Source: Danio rerio | Lineage: Eukaryota; Chordata; Actinopteri; Cypriniformes; Danionidae | Direction: 5' to 3' | DNA: 64,000 nt | NCBI RefSeq assembly: GCF_049306965.1 | Contig: NC_133178.1 | Span: 66,415,001 to 66,479,000, forward strand | In this document: piece by piece, positions 1 through 10,939 of the stretch | Layout of the letters: the number at the start of each line of letters is the position of its first letter | How positions within the stretch are numbered: the stretch's first letter is position 1 | The notes under the pieces: generated by a model | What the model saw: the letters and a program-made list of their open reading frames with translations, nothing else | Database searches by the model: none | What the model was told of the DNA's origin: nothing | Translations under genes and position numbers: made by a program

Positions 1-45
1 CAATTAACCAACCAACCAACCAACCAACCAACCAGTCAGCCAGTC
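1..45. repeat. (AACC)n microsatellite
   Basis: Tandem AACC units open the window and decay into CAGTCAGC units. Confidence 0.85.
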
Positions 46-56
46 AAAAAAACGAA

Positions 57-146
57 TCCCCCAATGAGTTGAGTTTAGGGGCGGGGTTTGATGCCACGCC
101 TGCTAAACTGACAAAATGTAAAACAGTTGCATTTCCTCATGGGATC
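57..146 (+). repeat. Degenerate 3' half of an ATCTCACG-type MITE
   Basis: The text around CCCCCAATGAGTTGAG and ATGCCACGCC, followed by a GGGATCAGGCTG end, matches the 3' half of the intact copies at 16985-17205 and 51732-51962. The 5' half is absent. Confidence 0.6.
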
Positions 147-313
147 AGGCTGATGATCTATGAACTCTTTAACTAAATGCTAAAAGCTTACACAGCACCA
201 AAAACAGCGGAATGCAGCCTACACTTACCTATTTATTCAGTCCAAAGATGGTAAGCAAGCATATAATTGTGTTGTCAAGATTATAAAGATGTCAAAACAA
301 TCTTATAAACAGC

Positions 314-1206
314 CATAGATATATACACTAGATATCGCATAGAGACCCTGAGCATGCGTCAATAGCGCTGCCACAGTGGTACAGTGCTCCCAGGACAAAT
401 GTCATTCAACCGCACTAGTCAAGATGGTGTTATTACGTAAGATGCGGGACTTTAGCGCTGTCTACGGGTGTAGTAACGAGCAAACAAAGAAAACAAAGCA
501 CAAAGGCAGAACATTTCATAAGTAATATTAAGTTTTTTTTCTGTTTTTGTATGTTCTGAACTTTTGTGCTAATCAGGTAACGTTATTGATGATAACAGTC
601 TCTTACTGCATTCACCATACGGCAAAGCAGCTCCAACTCGCACTAAACACTCGGCTTATGCTAGTTTTGTTGAATAAAATCAGCAAACAATGCAAAAGAA
701 ATATGACAACGAGATGCTGCGCTGCCAGAAACTTGTATTATTGTCGGCTAACGTTAGTGAAAGAGTCGTTCGGGGGATTCATTCACAAACGAATCGCTCC
801 CTCCGTCAGTATGAGGAGTGAAAGCAGGAGAGGAGCTGTGTTCAGGACATGATTAGATCAAGTTTAACAGGGAGGGTGAATAGTACATTTCTGTACACAC
901 AAACACAAGCTTTTTATCAGGAATGCCCGTGCGGTCACTGATCCATCAATGTAGAAAAGTGATGTAAAATTATAATTTTCGTAATTAGAAAAAAAATTAC
1001 AAACTAACATCCAGGAAAACTCCCGATCATAGATATATGTGTATATGTGTATATCTCTGGCTTTGGATGGCCACAGTCCTCCACTGTACCTTGGTCCTGC
1101 ATTCATTTCAAAGGAGCGCTACCCTGTACCAAGATGGCGGCGCTATTGACGCATTCCGTCCAATAGACAACAATAGGCCAGGCGACATCTAATTTATATA
1201 TCTATG
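314..1206 (+). mobile_element. Non-autonomous P/THAP-type DNA transposon
   Basis: Both ends begin CATAGATATATA when read inwards, and similarity extends for about 95 bp. It includes the shared core GCGTCAATAGCGC and then GGTACAG near the inner edge. The element is flanked by identical ATAAACAGC at 305-313 and 1207-1215, a clean target-site duplication of 8-9 bp. Inside, on the same strand, lies a THAP-like first exon at 424-521. THAP domain, CA-starting inverted repeats and an 8-9 bp TSD fit the P-element superfamily, which is known in zebrafish. At 893 bp it lacks a full transposase, so it is a deletion derivative. A P-type assignment is inference; Kolobok elements also carry THAP domains but duplicate TTAA. 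Confidence 0.72.
424..521 (+). pseudogene. THAP-domain first exon, transposase remnant
   Basis: An ATG at 424 opens a 33-codon reading frame containing FSAVYGCSNEQ and then GRTFHK, the N-terminal pattern of a THAP zinc-binding domain (Cys-x2-4-Cys, then a later FHxFP segment). A GTAATA donor at 522 would end the exon just after FH, a typical break point in THAP genes. The position expected for the first zinc-ligand Cys holds Phe, so the finger is probably not functional. No downstream exon with the second Cys-His pair was found inside the element. The exon sits entirely within the transposon at 314-1206, so it is more likely a transposase remnant than a host THAP gene. Confidence 0.6.
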
Positions 1207-1215
1207 ATAAACAGC

Positions 1216-1997
1216 CGTTAAAGTGTTTCCAGGTTCAAAAGGTGCTACCAGATAAATTATTGTCTTGTACTCAGAAATAATAAGTCAAAATTAAATACGT
1301 TTTTCCTTTAAACAAGTCACCTAATCTGCCAATGGGGTTAGCAGAATTATGTATATGAATATAACTTTGACTAACTCAAACAAAACAATATTTTCTGCTT
1401 GTCTAGAAGAGGCTTCTTGATTTAAGAATTGATAGATATTTGGACTAGAAACAAGACAAAACTCTAAGTAAGAAAAGCATTTTTGGAGTGTAAATGTGGT
1501 TCTAACTGAAACTACCATGCTTAACAGTGAACGTGTGTATGATTCTTTCTGTAATACACCCCTCTGGGTCCAGTGATTTTATTTAACATTTACAGTATTT
1601 TGAAGAACTAAACTGCAGTCCTGATGCCAAACATTAGATCAGCAGCCTACATACACTGCTCTTCCTCGTGTTCGTCATTATCTTCACTCTCATTTCCAGC
1701 AGCATCTCAGATTTTTCTCTTTCCCTGTGAGTGTGAAACAGCTCCCAAAGCTCCTCAGCAGGTACAGAAATCTCTGTAAAATGATGAAATGAGATCATTT
1801 ACGCCTGTAGCACATGTACAGCAGTGAGAATGGAGTAAAATAGAGTGTGTACATGTCTTGCTCATCTGTCAGGGCGGATTTTGACAAATCTGGATGTGTG
1901 AGCTGCCCGAGTGGACTGGTCAACATCTGCACGTCAACGCATCTGAAAGAAATGCTTACTTACATTTTTGTCTTGTTTCTAGTCCAAAATATCTCAT
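1216..1997. other. Spacer, no gene recognised
   Basis: A stretch near 1250-1500 (CTGCCAATGGGGTTAGCA and CTAGAAACAAGACAAAACTC) resembles an old fish interspersed repeat. Nothing supports coding. Confidence 0.4.
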
Positions 1998-3590
1998 ATT
2001 CCTGCTCTAAATTACTGAGAGCCCCGCCCTAAATATCTGATTTTCCCACCCTAAATTAATGATGGCCCCGCCCTAAATATATGATATTCCCACCCTAAAT
2101 TAATGATGGCCCCGCCCTAAATATCTGATTTTCCCACCCTAAATTAATGATGGCCCCGCCCTAAATATATGATATTCCCACCCTAAATTAATGATGGCCC
2201 CGCCCTAAATATTTGATATTCCCACCCTAAATTAATGATGGCCCCGCCCTAAATATCTGATTTTCCCACCCTAAATTAATGATGGCCCCGCCCTAAATAT
2301 TTGATATTCCCACCCTAAATTAATGATGGCCCCGCCCTAAATATCTGATTTTCCCACCCTAAATTAATGATGGCCCTGCCCTAAATATTTGATATTCCCA
2401 CCCTAAATTAATGATGGCCCCGCCCTAAATATCTGATTTTCCCACCCTAAATTAATGATGACCCCGCCCTAAATATCTGATTTTCCCACCCTAAATTAAT
2501 GATGGCCCCGCCCTAAATATCTGATTTTCCCACCCTAAATTAATGATGGCCCCGCCCTAAATCTATGATATCCCCACCCTAAATTAATGATGGCCCGCCC
2601 TAAATCTATGATATCCCCACCCTAAATTAATGATGGCCCCGCCCTAAATATCTGATTTTCCCACCCTAAATTAATGATGGCCCCGCCCTAAATATCTGAT
2701 TTTCCCACCCTAAATTAATGATGGCCCCGCCCTAAATCTATGATATCCCCACCCTAAATTAATGATGGCCCCGTCCTAAATATCTGATTTTCCCACCCTA
2801 AATTAATGATGGCCCCGCCCTAAATCTATGATATCCCCACCCTAAATTAATGATGGCCCGCCCTAAATCTATGATATCCCCACCCTAAATTAATGATGGC
2901 CCCGCCCTAAATATCTGATTTTCCCACCCTAAATTAATGATGGCCCCGCCCTAAATATCTGATTTTCCCACCCTAAATTAATGATGGCCCCGCCCTAAAT
3001 CTATGATATCCCCACCCTAAATTAATGATGGCCCCGCCCTAAATATCTGATTTTCCCACCCTAAATTAATGATGGCCCCGCCCTAAATCTATGATATCCC
3101 CACCCTAAATTAATGATGGCCCGCCCTAAATCTATGATATCCCCACCCTAAATTAATGATGGCCCCGCCCTAAATATCTGATTTTCCCACCCTAAATTAA
3201 TGATGGCCCCGCCCTAAATATCTGATTTTCCCACCCTAACTTAATGATGGCCCCGCCCTAAATCTATGATATCCCCACCCTAAATTAATGATGGCCCCGC
3301 CCTAAATATCTGATTTTCCCACCCTAAATTAATGATGGCCCCGCCCTAAATATAAGATATTCCCATTCTAAATTAATGATGGCCACGCCCTAAATATATG
3401 ATATTCCCACCCTAAATAACTGATAGCCCCGCCCTAAATGTCTGATATTTCCTCCCTAAATCACTAATATTCCCACCCTAAATTACTGATAGTCCCACCG
3501 TAAATGTCTGATATTCCCGCTCTAAATCACTGATAGCCCCGCCCTTAATGTCTGATATTCCCGCCCTAAATCACTAATATTCCCACCCTA
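1998..3590. repeat. 22/44-bp minisatellite, left array
   Basis: About 1.6 kb of tandem 22-bp half-units alternate between CCCGCCCTAAATATCTGA plus TTTT and CCCACCCTAAATTAATGATG plus GC. Together they make a 44-bp higher-order unit. The core is highly uniform. The right edge (3400-3590) decays into monomers such as CCCGCCCTAAATGTCTGATA. Each half-unit carries a CCGCCC or CCACCC box (GC box/KLF-like on the other strand). Reverse-complemented, the edge monomers match the arrays at 47690-49372 and 50418-51533. Confidence 0.95.
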
Positions 3591-3737
3591 AACCATACAC
3601 TGTTCCCTTTGAAGATTTACCCGTGTCCTCGGTATGTTTTCCATATGAAACTGAGGAGGGGGAGACTGCAGCCTTGATCAAACTTGCGAAGTCTGAACTT
3701 ACAAGAAGAGGATGCAGAACTGAAATGTGTGTAACGT

Positions 3738-4000
3738 TAGGCTACTAAATATTGAGGAAAAGCCCCAATCAGAGAGGCGAATGTCGGCAGCCCCGCCTCG
3801 GTTTTCAGATGTCTGCGTTTTCCCCATCCACACTGAGAAAGAGCAGCAGCTTTTTAGAATGAAAATAGCCTCTTTGGCGATTTCGAAACGCTCCGTTTTC
3901 GGCACTCGAAAACTTCGGCGTAGTGTGGATGGATGGCGTAACCGTAGCAAAACTTATGCGTCTTGAAACGAAAACGCATTAGTGTAAACTGGGCCAAACT
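3738..4000. repeat. Probable MITE (CGTTTTCG/AACGAAAACGC type)
   Basis: CTGCGTTTTCCCCATCCACA on one side and GAAACGAAAACGCATTAGTG on the other resemble the imperfect inverted ends of a common fish element. Short open frames here have no protein signature. Confidence 0.4.
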
Positions 4001-4980
4001 CAAAGGAGAAGAACCGCCAAAATGTCTATAATGCAACAAAAACCAAACTGTAAAGCATATCCTATTTTTAATGTTATCAGAAAACAAATTTTATCTGGAG
4101 AGACTTTTGGTGAAATTTTTTTTAAATGCGAATCCTTTTAAGATTGTAGATTTTTTTTATCAAAAGGAAACCTTAAAAAATTAAGCGAAATTGGCGAAAA
4201 TTTTTGATTTTCATCTTATATATTATCATTATTATTATTTATGTATTTTACCCTGTGTATTATTTATTGCTGTTAATGACTTTTAATTATTAGGACATTT
4301 TAATAACTATAGAAAAGTGGTATTTATAAGATGTGGTAAACTTTTCTTTTTGCCATGACATTACCATAGAAGCTGAAATGGCAATAAAATTAAAACTCTC
4401 TCTCTCTCTCTACATTACACATTATTTCATTTTCTGATGAAATCTGCTCAGATGACCATGAAAAGAAAACCTCTTCACGCTGTCTGATTCAGGCCTTTGA
4501 TTATTTGTCAGTATTTATACATACATGCACACTTATCATGAAAATGTGATCATTAGAGTTAGAACTGCTTGCATATTCATTAACTCACATGGCTCTCTTA
4601 ATCCATTAGTGCCTTTACTACACTACACTGATGCTTGTACTTAATAAATAGCGCAATCAAGCCCAGCATTGAAGTGATACTGTGTGAGGTTAATTTGTAT
4701 GTGTGTGTAAAAGCAAATAACACATTATCATAGATGCTGCTAACCTTATATAATCAGAGGTCAGGGTCAAACAGAAGCGTTCATGCAGCTTCCATCCCAT
4801 AACGGTAAATCCACAAGAGCCTCCAGGCACAAAAGCACCAAGGTCTCCTTTTATACAGGAATACGTGAACACAGAGGTCAAAGCTCAGAAGCAGAGGAAC
4901 TCGGGAGACCTCGATGCTTGAATTAATGCAAGCCTACCGAATCAAAACCACAGACAACTACACAAACATTATGCCCAAGG
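4001..4980. other. AT-rich spacer, no gene recognised
   Basis: AT-rich text with a short (CT)n tract at about 4399-4412. Nothing supports a gene. Confidence 0.5.
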
Positions 4981-4981
4981 T

Positions 4982-5862
4982 AAAAAAAAGCACTTTATTT
5001 AAGTATACTTAGTACACTTTTCAGTAATGTACTAAAAGTGCTCTATTTTCGCACACTAATTTTGTACTTAATGTACTAAAAGATAGTATTAAGTATATGT
5101 TAAGATAAACTTAATACCATCTAAGTGCACTCAACTGTGCTCTTTTGAGACACCCTGAAATTGAACTAAAATGTGCTTTTAACATAATATATCTGTATTT
5201 TGAAATATATTTAGTTACAACTAGAAATACACTTGAACCCAAATTTTAAACATTCATATATATTTATGACTAATTTAAAGTATAATAGTAATATATTAAA
5301 ATAATATTCAAATTGTAAAAAAGTGTGCTAAATACTGTATAAAAAGTATTTTGGGAAAATGTACTTCTACTACAATACATTACTAATAGATTTTTAATAA
5401 AGTCAATTTAATGTAAACTTAAAATTACCACACTCAAAATCTATTTAAGTGTTAGTGATAATAGTGCATTCACATTAAGTGTACTTAAGTAAAACTATTG
5501 GGAAAGTGTACTTCTACTACAATACATTACTAAAAGATTTTTTATATATTAACTTATTTTAAACTTAGGATTAGTATGTAAACAGTGTACTAAAAATCAA
5601 CTAATGTTTAAAGCACACTTTTGAAAAACACACTAATACAACTGTTTTGGATGTTTTTTTCTGTTGTGTACTTTATTGTAGTTCACAAAAAATTTAATTA
5701 AGTATTTCTGGTATTTAGTATAGTTTAGTCAAGTGTACTAAAGTCCTACTGAAGTATAAACATACTTTTAATGAGTATATTTATAGTGTAAAACCATCAA
5801 ACTTTTATTTAACACAAAAAAAATAACAATGTACTAAAAATGTATTTGCGGGTATTTAAGTG
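4982..5862. repeat. AT-rich MITE-like element with TACTTAAGT motifs
   Basis: The ends (AAGCACTTTATTTAAGTATA on the left, GGTATTTAAGTGTATTTTAA on the right) are imperfect inverted copies. The interior is full of GTACTTAAGT/AGTACACTT variants and near-duplicate blocks such as GTGTACTTCTACTACAATAC near 5360 and 5507. This fits an old, internally repeated non-autonomous DNA element. Confidence 0.45.
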
Positions 5863-6279
5863 TATTTTAATTGCATCTAATTATATATTTTTTTCACCTG
5901 GGGCATATGATGATGTGGACGTATTTACAAATGCGCACGTCATTTGGTCAGCGGCGAGATTGCTCCGTAGCTTTGTTTGCTTCGCTTTTTACAGATAACG
6001 CAAAAGCAATATTAGCAACACAAATCATAACATATTTCGATGAGACCAGAAATCAACAGGAGAGAGCATTGCTACTTATCATGAACTTGTCAAGGAGAAT
6101 GTTTCAACAATATAACCCTTGTGTATTGCTCAGATTGACTCCCCTTTTGTTATGTTGGGGACTGTTTTTGCCCCATTGACTTCCATTATAATCACATTTA
6201 TTGATTGCAAATATATGACGTAATCATGCTTTCTTTATTGTTGCTGGTTTTCCCTGTTGGGGAGAGTTCTTATAGTTAA

Positions 6280-6839
6280 GCACTGATCTGGAATGGCAAA
6301 GAAAGCATTCATGCAGGACTCCCAGAGTTCAACAAGACTCTCTGTGTTCATCTTCAATGCCTCCACCTTCATCTTACCCCAGACAATAATGCTCAATAAT
6401 GTTCATGTCTGGTGACTGGGCTGGCCAATCCTGGAGCACCTTGACCTTCTCTGCTTTCAGGAGCTTTAATGTGGAGGCTGAAGTATGAGCAGGAGCGCGA
6501 TTCTGCTGGAGAATTGTCCCTCTGCTGTGGTTTGTAATGTAATGGGCAGCACAGATGTCTTGATACCTCAGGCTGTTGATGTTGATCATCACCTATGCAG
6601 GTCTCTCGCACGCCCCCATACTAAACCATGATTTTTCCTTCACCAAACTTGACTGATTTCTGTGAGAATCTTGCCTCCATGCTGGTTCCAGTAGGTTTTC
6701 TGCAGTATTTGTGATGATTGGGATGCAGATCAACCGATGATTCAGCACAAGTCAAGTTATTATTTGTTGCTCTTACAACTGGAATCCACGACAAGTGTTT
6801 TGTCGGGTAGTGTATTGTTGAGTTTTTGAAAACTTTCAA
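6280..6839 (-). pseudogene. Tc1/mariner-like transposase remnant
   Basis: Read on the minus strand, overlapping frames give FGEGKIMVWGC, then NRAPAHTSASTLK, then SPDMNIIEH. These match the catalytic core of Tc1-type DD34E transposases (usual motifs GGGKIMVWG, DNAPAHT, SPDLNPIEH). The pieces are in different frames, the second catalytic Asp position is changed, and both the N-terminal DNA-binding part and the terminal repeats are missing or unrecognisable. It cannot encode an active enzyme. Upstream on this strand (6621-6839) a 72-residue open frame ends at the GEGKIMV motif. Confidence 0.8.
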
Positions 6840-7581
6840 ATCATTTTCCCAAAATATATCATTTCATTTGCTGAAACACAGGGAAAGCCCAAATTTATTC
6901 TCAAAATCCCCTTAAAGTGGATCAAAACAACTAATTTTTAGTAAAAATCTAAAAGTTTTTGGTCCTTATATATTCTAATCACACGAGTCGGGCCAGTGCA
7001 TACTTTAAAACATTTCATTTCATGTTAAAAAAGGAAGCGCAGTACGGCAATGACATGAGGGTGAATAAATCACAGAATCTTTTATGACATCTGCCTAATT
7101 AAAAGTCAAGATGCGCGTCTCTCGTCTCCAGAAGAGGTACTAGCAAAATCACAGAATCAGTGTAGGTGTCTTGACTCATTGGCGTTTTCTGACACCAGTC
7201 TGTCTCTCTTCAGCTTAGTTTGCTCCCAGCAGCCCTGCGGTAATGAGATAAACAAAACATGCCGCTTCTGTAGACTGCAGCTTACTAATAACTGCTAGAC
7301 ATTATACGTGTCTCCGGACGCTGGGCAGAAAGCTAACACTATACTCCAGGCATCTGATTACTTTTTTTCGGGAACTCCAAGCTTTGTCAATCACCACAGG
7401 ACTTATAACACCAAAAATAAAGCAGATTCATCCTTGCGTTAAGATGTGGCTGTTATCCCCACAGTGCTGAGGTGATTAAAGATCATTTAAACACAGTGCC
7501 AAATACCCAAATCTGCTATTAGAATAACAAAAGTTAGCATATATCTCAGCTGAGCTGTTATTAGTTTCTTGATAACGACAA
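6840..7581. other. Spacer, nothing recognised
   Basis: No repeat unit, RNA gene or coding signature was seen. Confidence 0.4.
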
Positions 7582-7640
7582 TGGATCCATTGAATTTGCT
7601 AATTTTTTAAGGTAAGTGGTTGCAAATAATTTATACAGGC

Positions 7641-8021
7641 CCTACTGAAAAAACAGCTCAAACCAGCCTTGGTTGGTTTTAGCTGGTCGACCAGCCTGGT
7701 TTTAGAGGGGTTTTGGCCATTTCAGGCTGGTTTCCAGCCATTTCCAGCCTGGTCTTAGCTGGTCAGGCTGGGAAATGACCAGCTAAAACCAGCTTGACCA
7801 GCCTAGCCAGGCTGGGAGCGCAGCCAAAACTATGTCCAGCTTAAACCAGGCTGGTCAAGCTGGTTTTACCTGGATATTTTCCAGCCTGACCAGCTAAGAC
7901 AAGGCTGGAAATGATTGGAAAGCAGCCTGAAATGGCCAAAACCCCTCTAAAACCAGCCTGGTCGACCAGCTCAAGCCAGCCAACCAGCCTAGGCTGGTTT
8001 AAGCTGGGTTTTTCAGCCGGG
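7641..8021. mobile_element. Palindromic GCTGGTTT MITE, copy 1
   Basis: The whole element is close to a perfect inverted repeat made of AACCAGCC/GGCTGGTT words. It runs from CCTACTGAAAAAACAGCTC to GCTGGGTTTTTCAGCCGG. Single-stranded it would fold into a long hairpin. Other copies lie at 9063-9283, 10266-10579 and 38206-38483. Confidence 0.9.
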
Positions 8022-8041
8022 GGTTGAATTTAAACCAACTT

Positions 8042-8239
8042 TAACACTTTATTTTGATGGTCCACTTAAGTTGTAGTAGACTGTCTGCTTAATATCTGCT
8101 GAAACAGACATTTAATAGACATTTAACTGACTAGAAGACACTTTGCAAGTACATGTCAGCTTACAATCTTATAATCTAATGAGAATTAGTTGCAATGTAA
8201 CTTAAATTCAAGAAACAGACCATCGAAATAAAGTGTGAC
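8042..8239. mobile_element. Short MITE with ACACTTTATTTTGATGGTC ends
   Basis: The left end ACACTTTATTTTGATGGTC and the right end GACCATCGAAATAAAGTGT are inverted repeats about 200 bp apart, the structure of a non-autonomous DNA transposon. Confidence 0.75.
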
Positions 8240-8705
8240 CAAACAAACAAGTTAATTGTAGTAGTGTTCAACTTAATTTGTCTGCTTAAATCCAGCTCAT
8301 ATAAATAGTTTGCCACCACTTACCTTAAAAACAATTAGTAAATCCAATGAATCATTTCAGCGTGCTGACTCTTGTCCATTTATCACATAATTATGCTGTT
8401 TGCTAACAGCTATCCACTGTAAAACACCTACGCACTAGCATTCCAGCATTTCCAAATTATAAATAAAAATAGTCATTCGTTTTCTATCATCTGAAACCTG
8501 ATCTGCTCATCACGTTCAGCTGTTACCCACATTATGAAATGCATCAATAAAACATTTTATTAATGTGTTTCTTATGCTCACACCTGGACATCCAATTTAC
8601 CCGCACAGCTGCCGGATCTCACTTCAGACAGGGGATTGAATTACTGCGCAACCCTTGTGTGCGTCATGAGCATTAGCTCTTTCTGCTGGGTGCTAGCATA
8701 TACAG

Positions 8706-9394
8706 CTGAAGACAAAATTATTCGCCATCCTGTGAATTTTTCACAGTTATTCCCTAAATGATGTTTAGGAAATTTCTCACAGTATTTCCTCTAATATTTG
8801 TTCTTCTGGAGAAGGTCTTGTTTTATTTGGGCTAGATTGATAGCAGATTAAATTATTTTACAGCCATTTTAAGGTCAATATTATTAGCCCCCTTCAGCAA
8901 TATTAGTTTCGGATTGTCCTCAGAATTAACCACTGATCAACAATGACTTGCCTAATTACCCTAACTATACCCTAATTACCCTAGTATTACATGTCACTTT
9001 ACGCTGAATACTAGTGTCTTGAAGAATATCTAGTCTATGTGCTGTCATCATGACAAAGATAACCCTGCTGAAAAATCCAGCTTAAACCAGCCTAGGCTGG
9101 TTTTAGCTGGTCGACCAGACTGGTTTAAGAGGGGTTTGGGCCATTTCCAGCCTGGTCTTAGCTGGTCAGGCCAGACAAATCCAGCTAAAACCAGCTCGAC
9201 CAGTCTGGTTTAAGCTGGATATAGCTGGTTTTGGCTGGATTCCCAGCTTGCCTAGGCTAGTTTAAGCTGGATTTTTCAGCAGGAAAAAGAAATCAGTTAT
9301 TAGAGATGAGTTATTAAAACTATTCTGATTAGAAATGTTGAAAATAATCTTTGTGTTAAACAGAAATTGGGGGAAAATATATATAATTCTGACT
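8706..9394 (-). mobile_element. Common zebrafish non-autonomous element, interrupted
   Basis: ACAAAATTATTCGCC, GACTTGCCTAATTACCCTAA and CATCATGACAAAGATAA on the left, then TTATTAGAGATGAGTTATTA and ATAATTCTGAC on the right, are the two halves of one element. It matches, in opposite orientation, the copy at 18807-19315. A palindromic MITE (9063-9283) splits it. Confidence 0.7.
9063..9283. mobile_element. Palindromic GCTGGTTT MITE, copy 2, nested
   Basis: Starts CCTGCTGAAAAATCCAGC and ends GCTGGATTTTTCAGCAGG, exact inverted ends. It is inserted inside the element at 8706-9394. Confidence 0.9.
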
Positions 9395-9977
9395 TTATCT
9401 CAACAGCAGCAGCTCATTAATAGTGTTCAATGATTAAAAAATTAATCTTTAACATGATATCAGTCAGAAATATTGCTTAATGAAATCAAAAAAGAAATAT
9501 TCTCCTAGAATATTTCTCCTAACTAACCAGCCTCATCTTGACCGCCTGCTGCTATCAGACACAGACGGTGCATTGCTGCTAATCTGATCTCTCTTATTCA
9601 TGCAATCAATATTTTCTCATTTTCCGTCCTCCGACTATGTTATATTTGCGTTAATATTGCACACATACTGTCTGTGTGCTCATCAAAGCTCAGATCTCAT
9701 CCACTGACTCCAGAGGGGGTCAAAAACAAACCTTGGATACATTAGAAAAAGGGAAAAACTCCAAGGAAATCAAATCTAAGCTTTGCACTACAGCATGTGC
9801 AGTTTATTTCTCTGGGCTGCATCATCACTGGTGAACGATGTATCATAATCAAGGTTTCATGTGCCTGGAAGCCTGAAGCTTGGCTCCAATAATAAAACTC
9901 ACCTGGAGCTGAGCATTGATGATTAGGGCTTCAGGAGGGCTTCGGGGATGATTAGACACTGCAGGACACAGATGCTG

Positions 9978-10262
9978 CATACTTTCCGTCCTAAATAGTG
10001 TTCAAAAATAGTATTAGTATGTCCCTAAATGTAAGTATGTTGAAAAGTGTATGCTAAAGTTCCTGGATGCTTTACTATTAAGACATGCGAAGCGTCTGTA
10101 CTCGAACTGCTAATTTGATTAGAACTACAAAATAGGCGGCAAAAGTGTAAACAAACTACAAATATGGCGGACACGCGAGACCAACGTCAACTACAGAGGC
10201 TTCGGTAAATATGTTTGGATGACTATTAATGATCATCTAGCCAACTGGAAAATATATAAACC
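9978..10262. repeat. Interspersed repeat of the CATACTTTCCGTCC type
   Basis: The text GCATACTTTCCGTCCTAAAT, TTAGTATGTCCCTAAATG and CAAATATGGCGGACACGCG is typical of a fish repeat with inverted GTATGC ends. Only one end is clear because the MITE at 10266 abuts the other. Confidence 0.5.
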
Positions 10263-10265
10263 ACC

Positions 10266-10579
10266 CCTGCTGAAAAATCCAGCTTAAACCAGCCTAGGCT
10301 GGTTGGCTGGTTTTAGCTGGTTAACCAGGCTGGTTTTAGAGGGGTTTTGGCCACTTCCAGGCTAGTTTCCAGCCATTTCCAGCCTGGTCTTAGCTGGATA
10401 TAGCTGGTTTTGGCTAGGCTGGTCAAGCTGGTTTTAGCTGGTCATCTCCCAGCCTGACCAGCTAAGACCAGGCTGGAAATCAGTCTGGAAATGGCCAAAA
10501 CCCTTGTAAAACCAGCCTGGTTGACCAGCTAAAACCAGCCAACCAGCCTAGGCTGGTTTAAACTGTTTTTTTCAGCAGG
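10266..10579. mobile_element. Palindromic GCTGGTTT MITE, copy 3
   Basis: Starts CCTGCTGAAAAATCCAGC and ends with the inverted TTTTTCAGCAGG. It is almost wholly self-complementary. Confidence 0.9.
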
Positions 10580-10740
10580 GCTGATATTAATATTTACTAC
10601 TCGGCTTCAAGAAATACATGGTTCTTATTGGTCAAACTCTGCAATCAATCTTTTCCCTTAGAGTAGTCATCCATTTGTGTTTCAGACAGAATGTTTGGTC
10701 CTGGGCTTAACTTGCCATCAATTCACCAGACACTGTAGAT

Positions 10741-10931
10741 CAGGGCTGTCCAAACTCGGTCCTGGAGGGCCGGTGTCCTGCTGAGTTTAGTTCCAACTTG
10801 CTTCAACACACCTGCCAGGAAGCTTTAATATATCTAGTCAGCTTGATTAGCTGGTTCAGGTGTGTTTGATTAGGGTTGGAGCTAAACTCTCCAGGACACC
10901 GGCCCTCCAGGACCGAGTTTAGACACCCCTG
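10741..10931. mobile_element. hAT-type MITE (CAGGG...CCCTG), intact copy
   Basis: Long inverted ends (CAGGGCTGTCCAAACTCGGT / CCGAGTTTAGACACCCCTG) flank a 191-bp element. The 8-bp direct repeats CTGTAGAT (10733-10740) and CTGTAAAT (10932-10939) differ at one base. An 8-bp TSD is the hAT hallmark. The same family recurs at 15385, 17683, 23575, 27208, 30053, 33083, 38894 and 43622. Confidence 0.9.
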
Positions 10932-10939
10932 CTGTAAAT

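Larger units (their letters stand above)
7582..8355. mobile_element. Outer MITE with two nested insertions
   Basis: TTTTTTAAGGTAAGTGGTTG near 7605 and CCACCACTTACCTTAAAAAC near 8313 are inverted copies, with similarity reaching CATTGAATTTGCTAA/TTAGTAAATCCAATG. Between them sit a palindromic MITE (7641-8021) and a second MITE (8042-8239), so this is an older element interrupted twice. Confidence 0.55.

Noticed and set aside
1998-3590. CCCTAA words suggesting interstitial telomere repeats
   Set aside because: CCCTAA occurs only as part of a 22-bp unit (CCGCCCTAAAT); there is no TTAGGG-type hexamer tandem.
3699-4087. Overlapping open frames of 77-83 codons on both strands
   Set aside because: Located in a MITE-like block; no protein signature, start context or splice sites.
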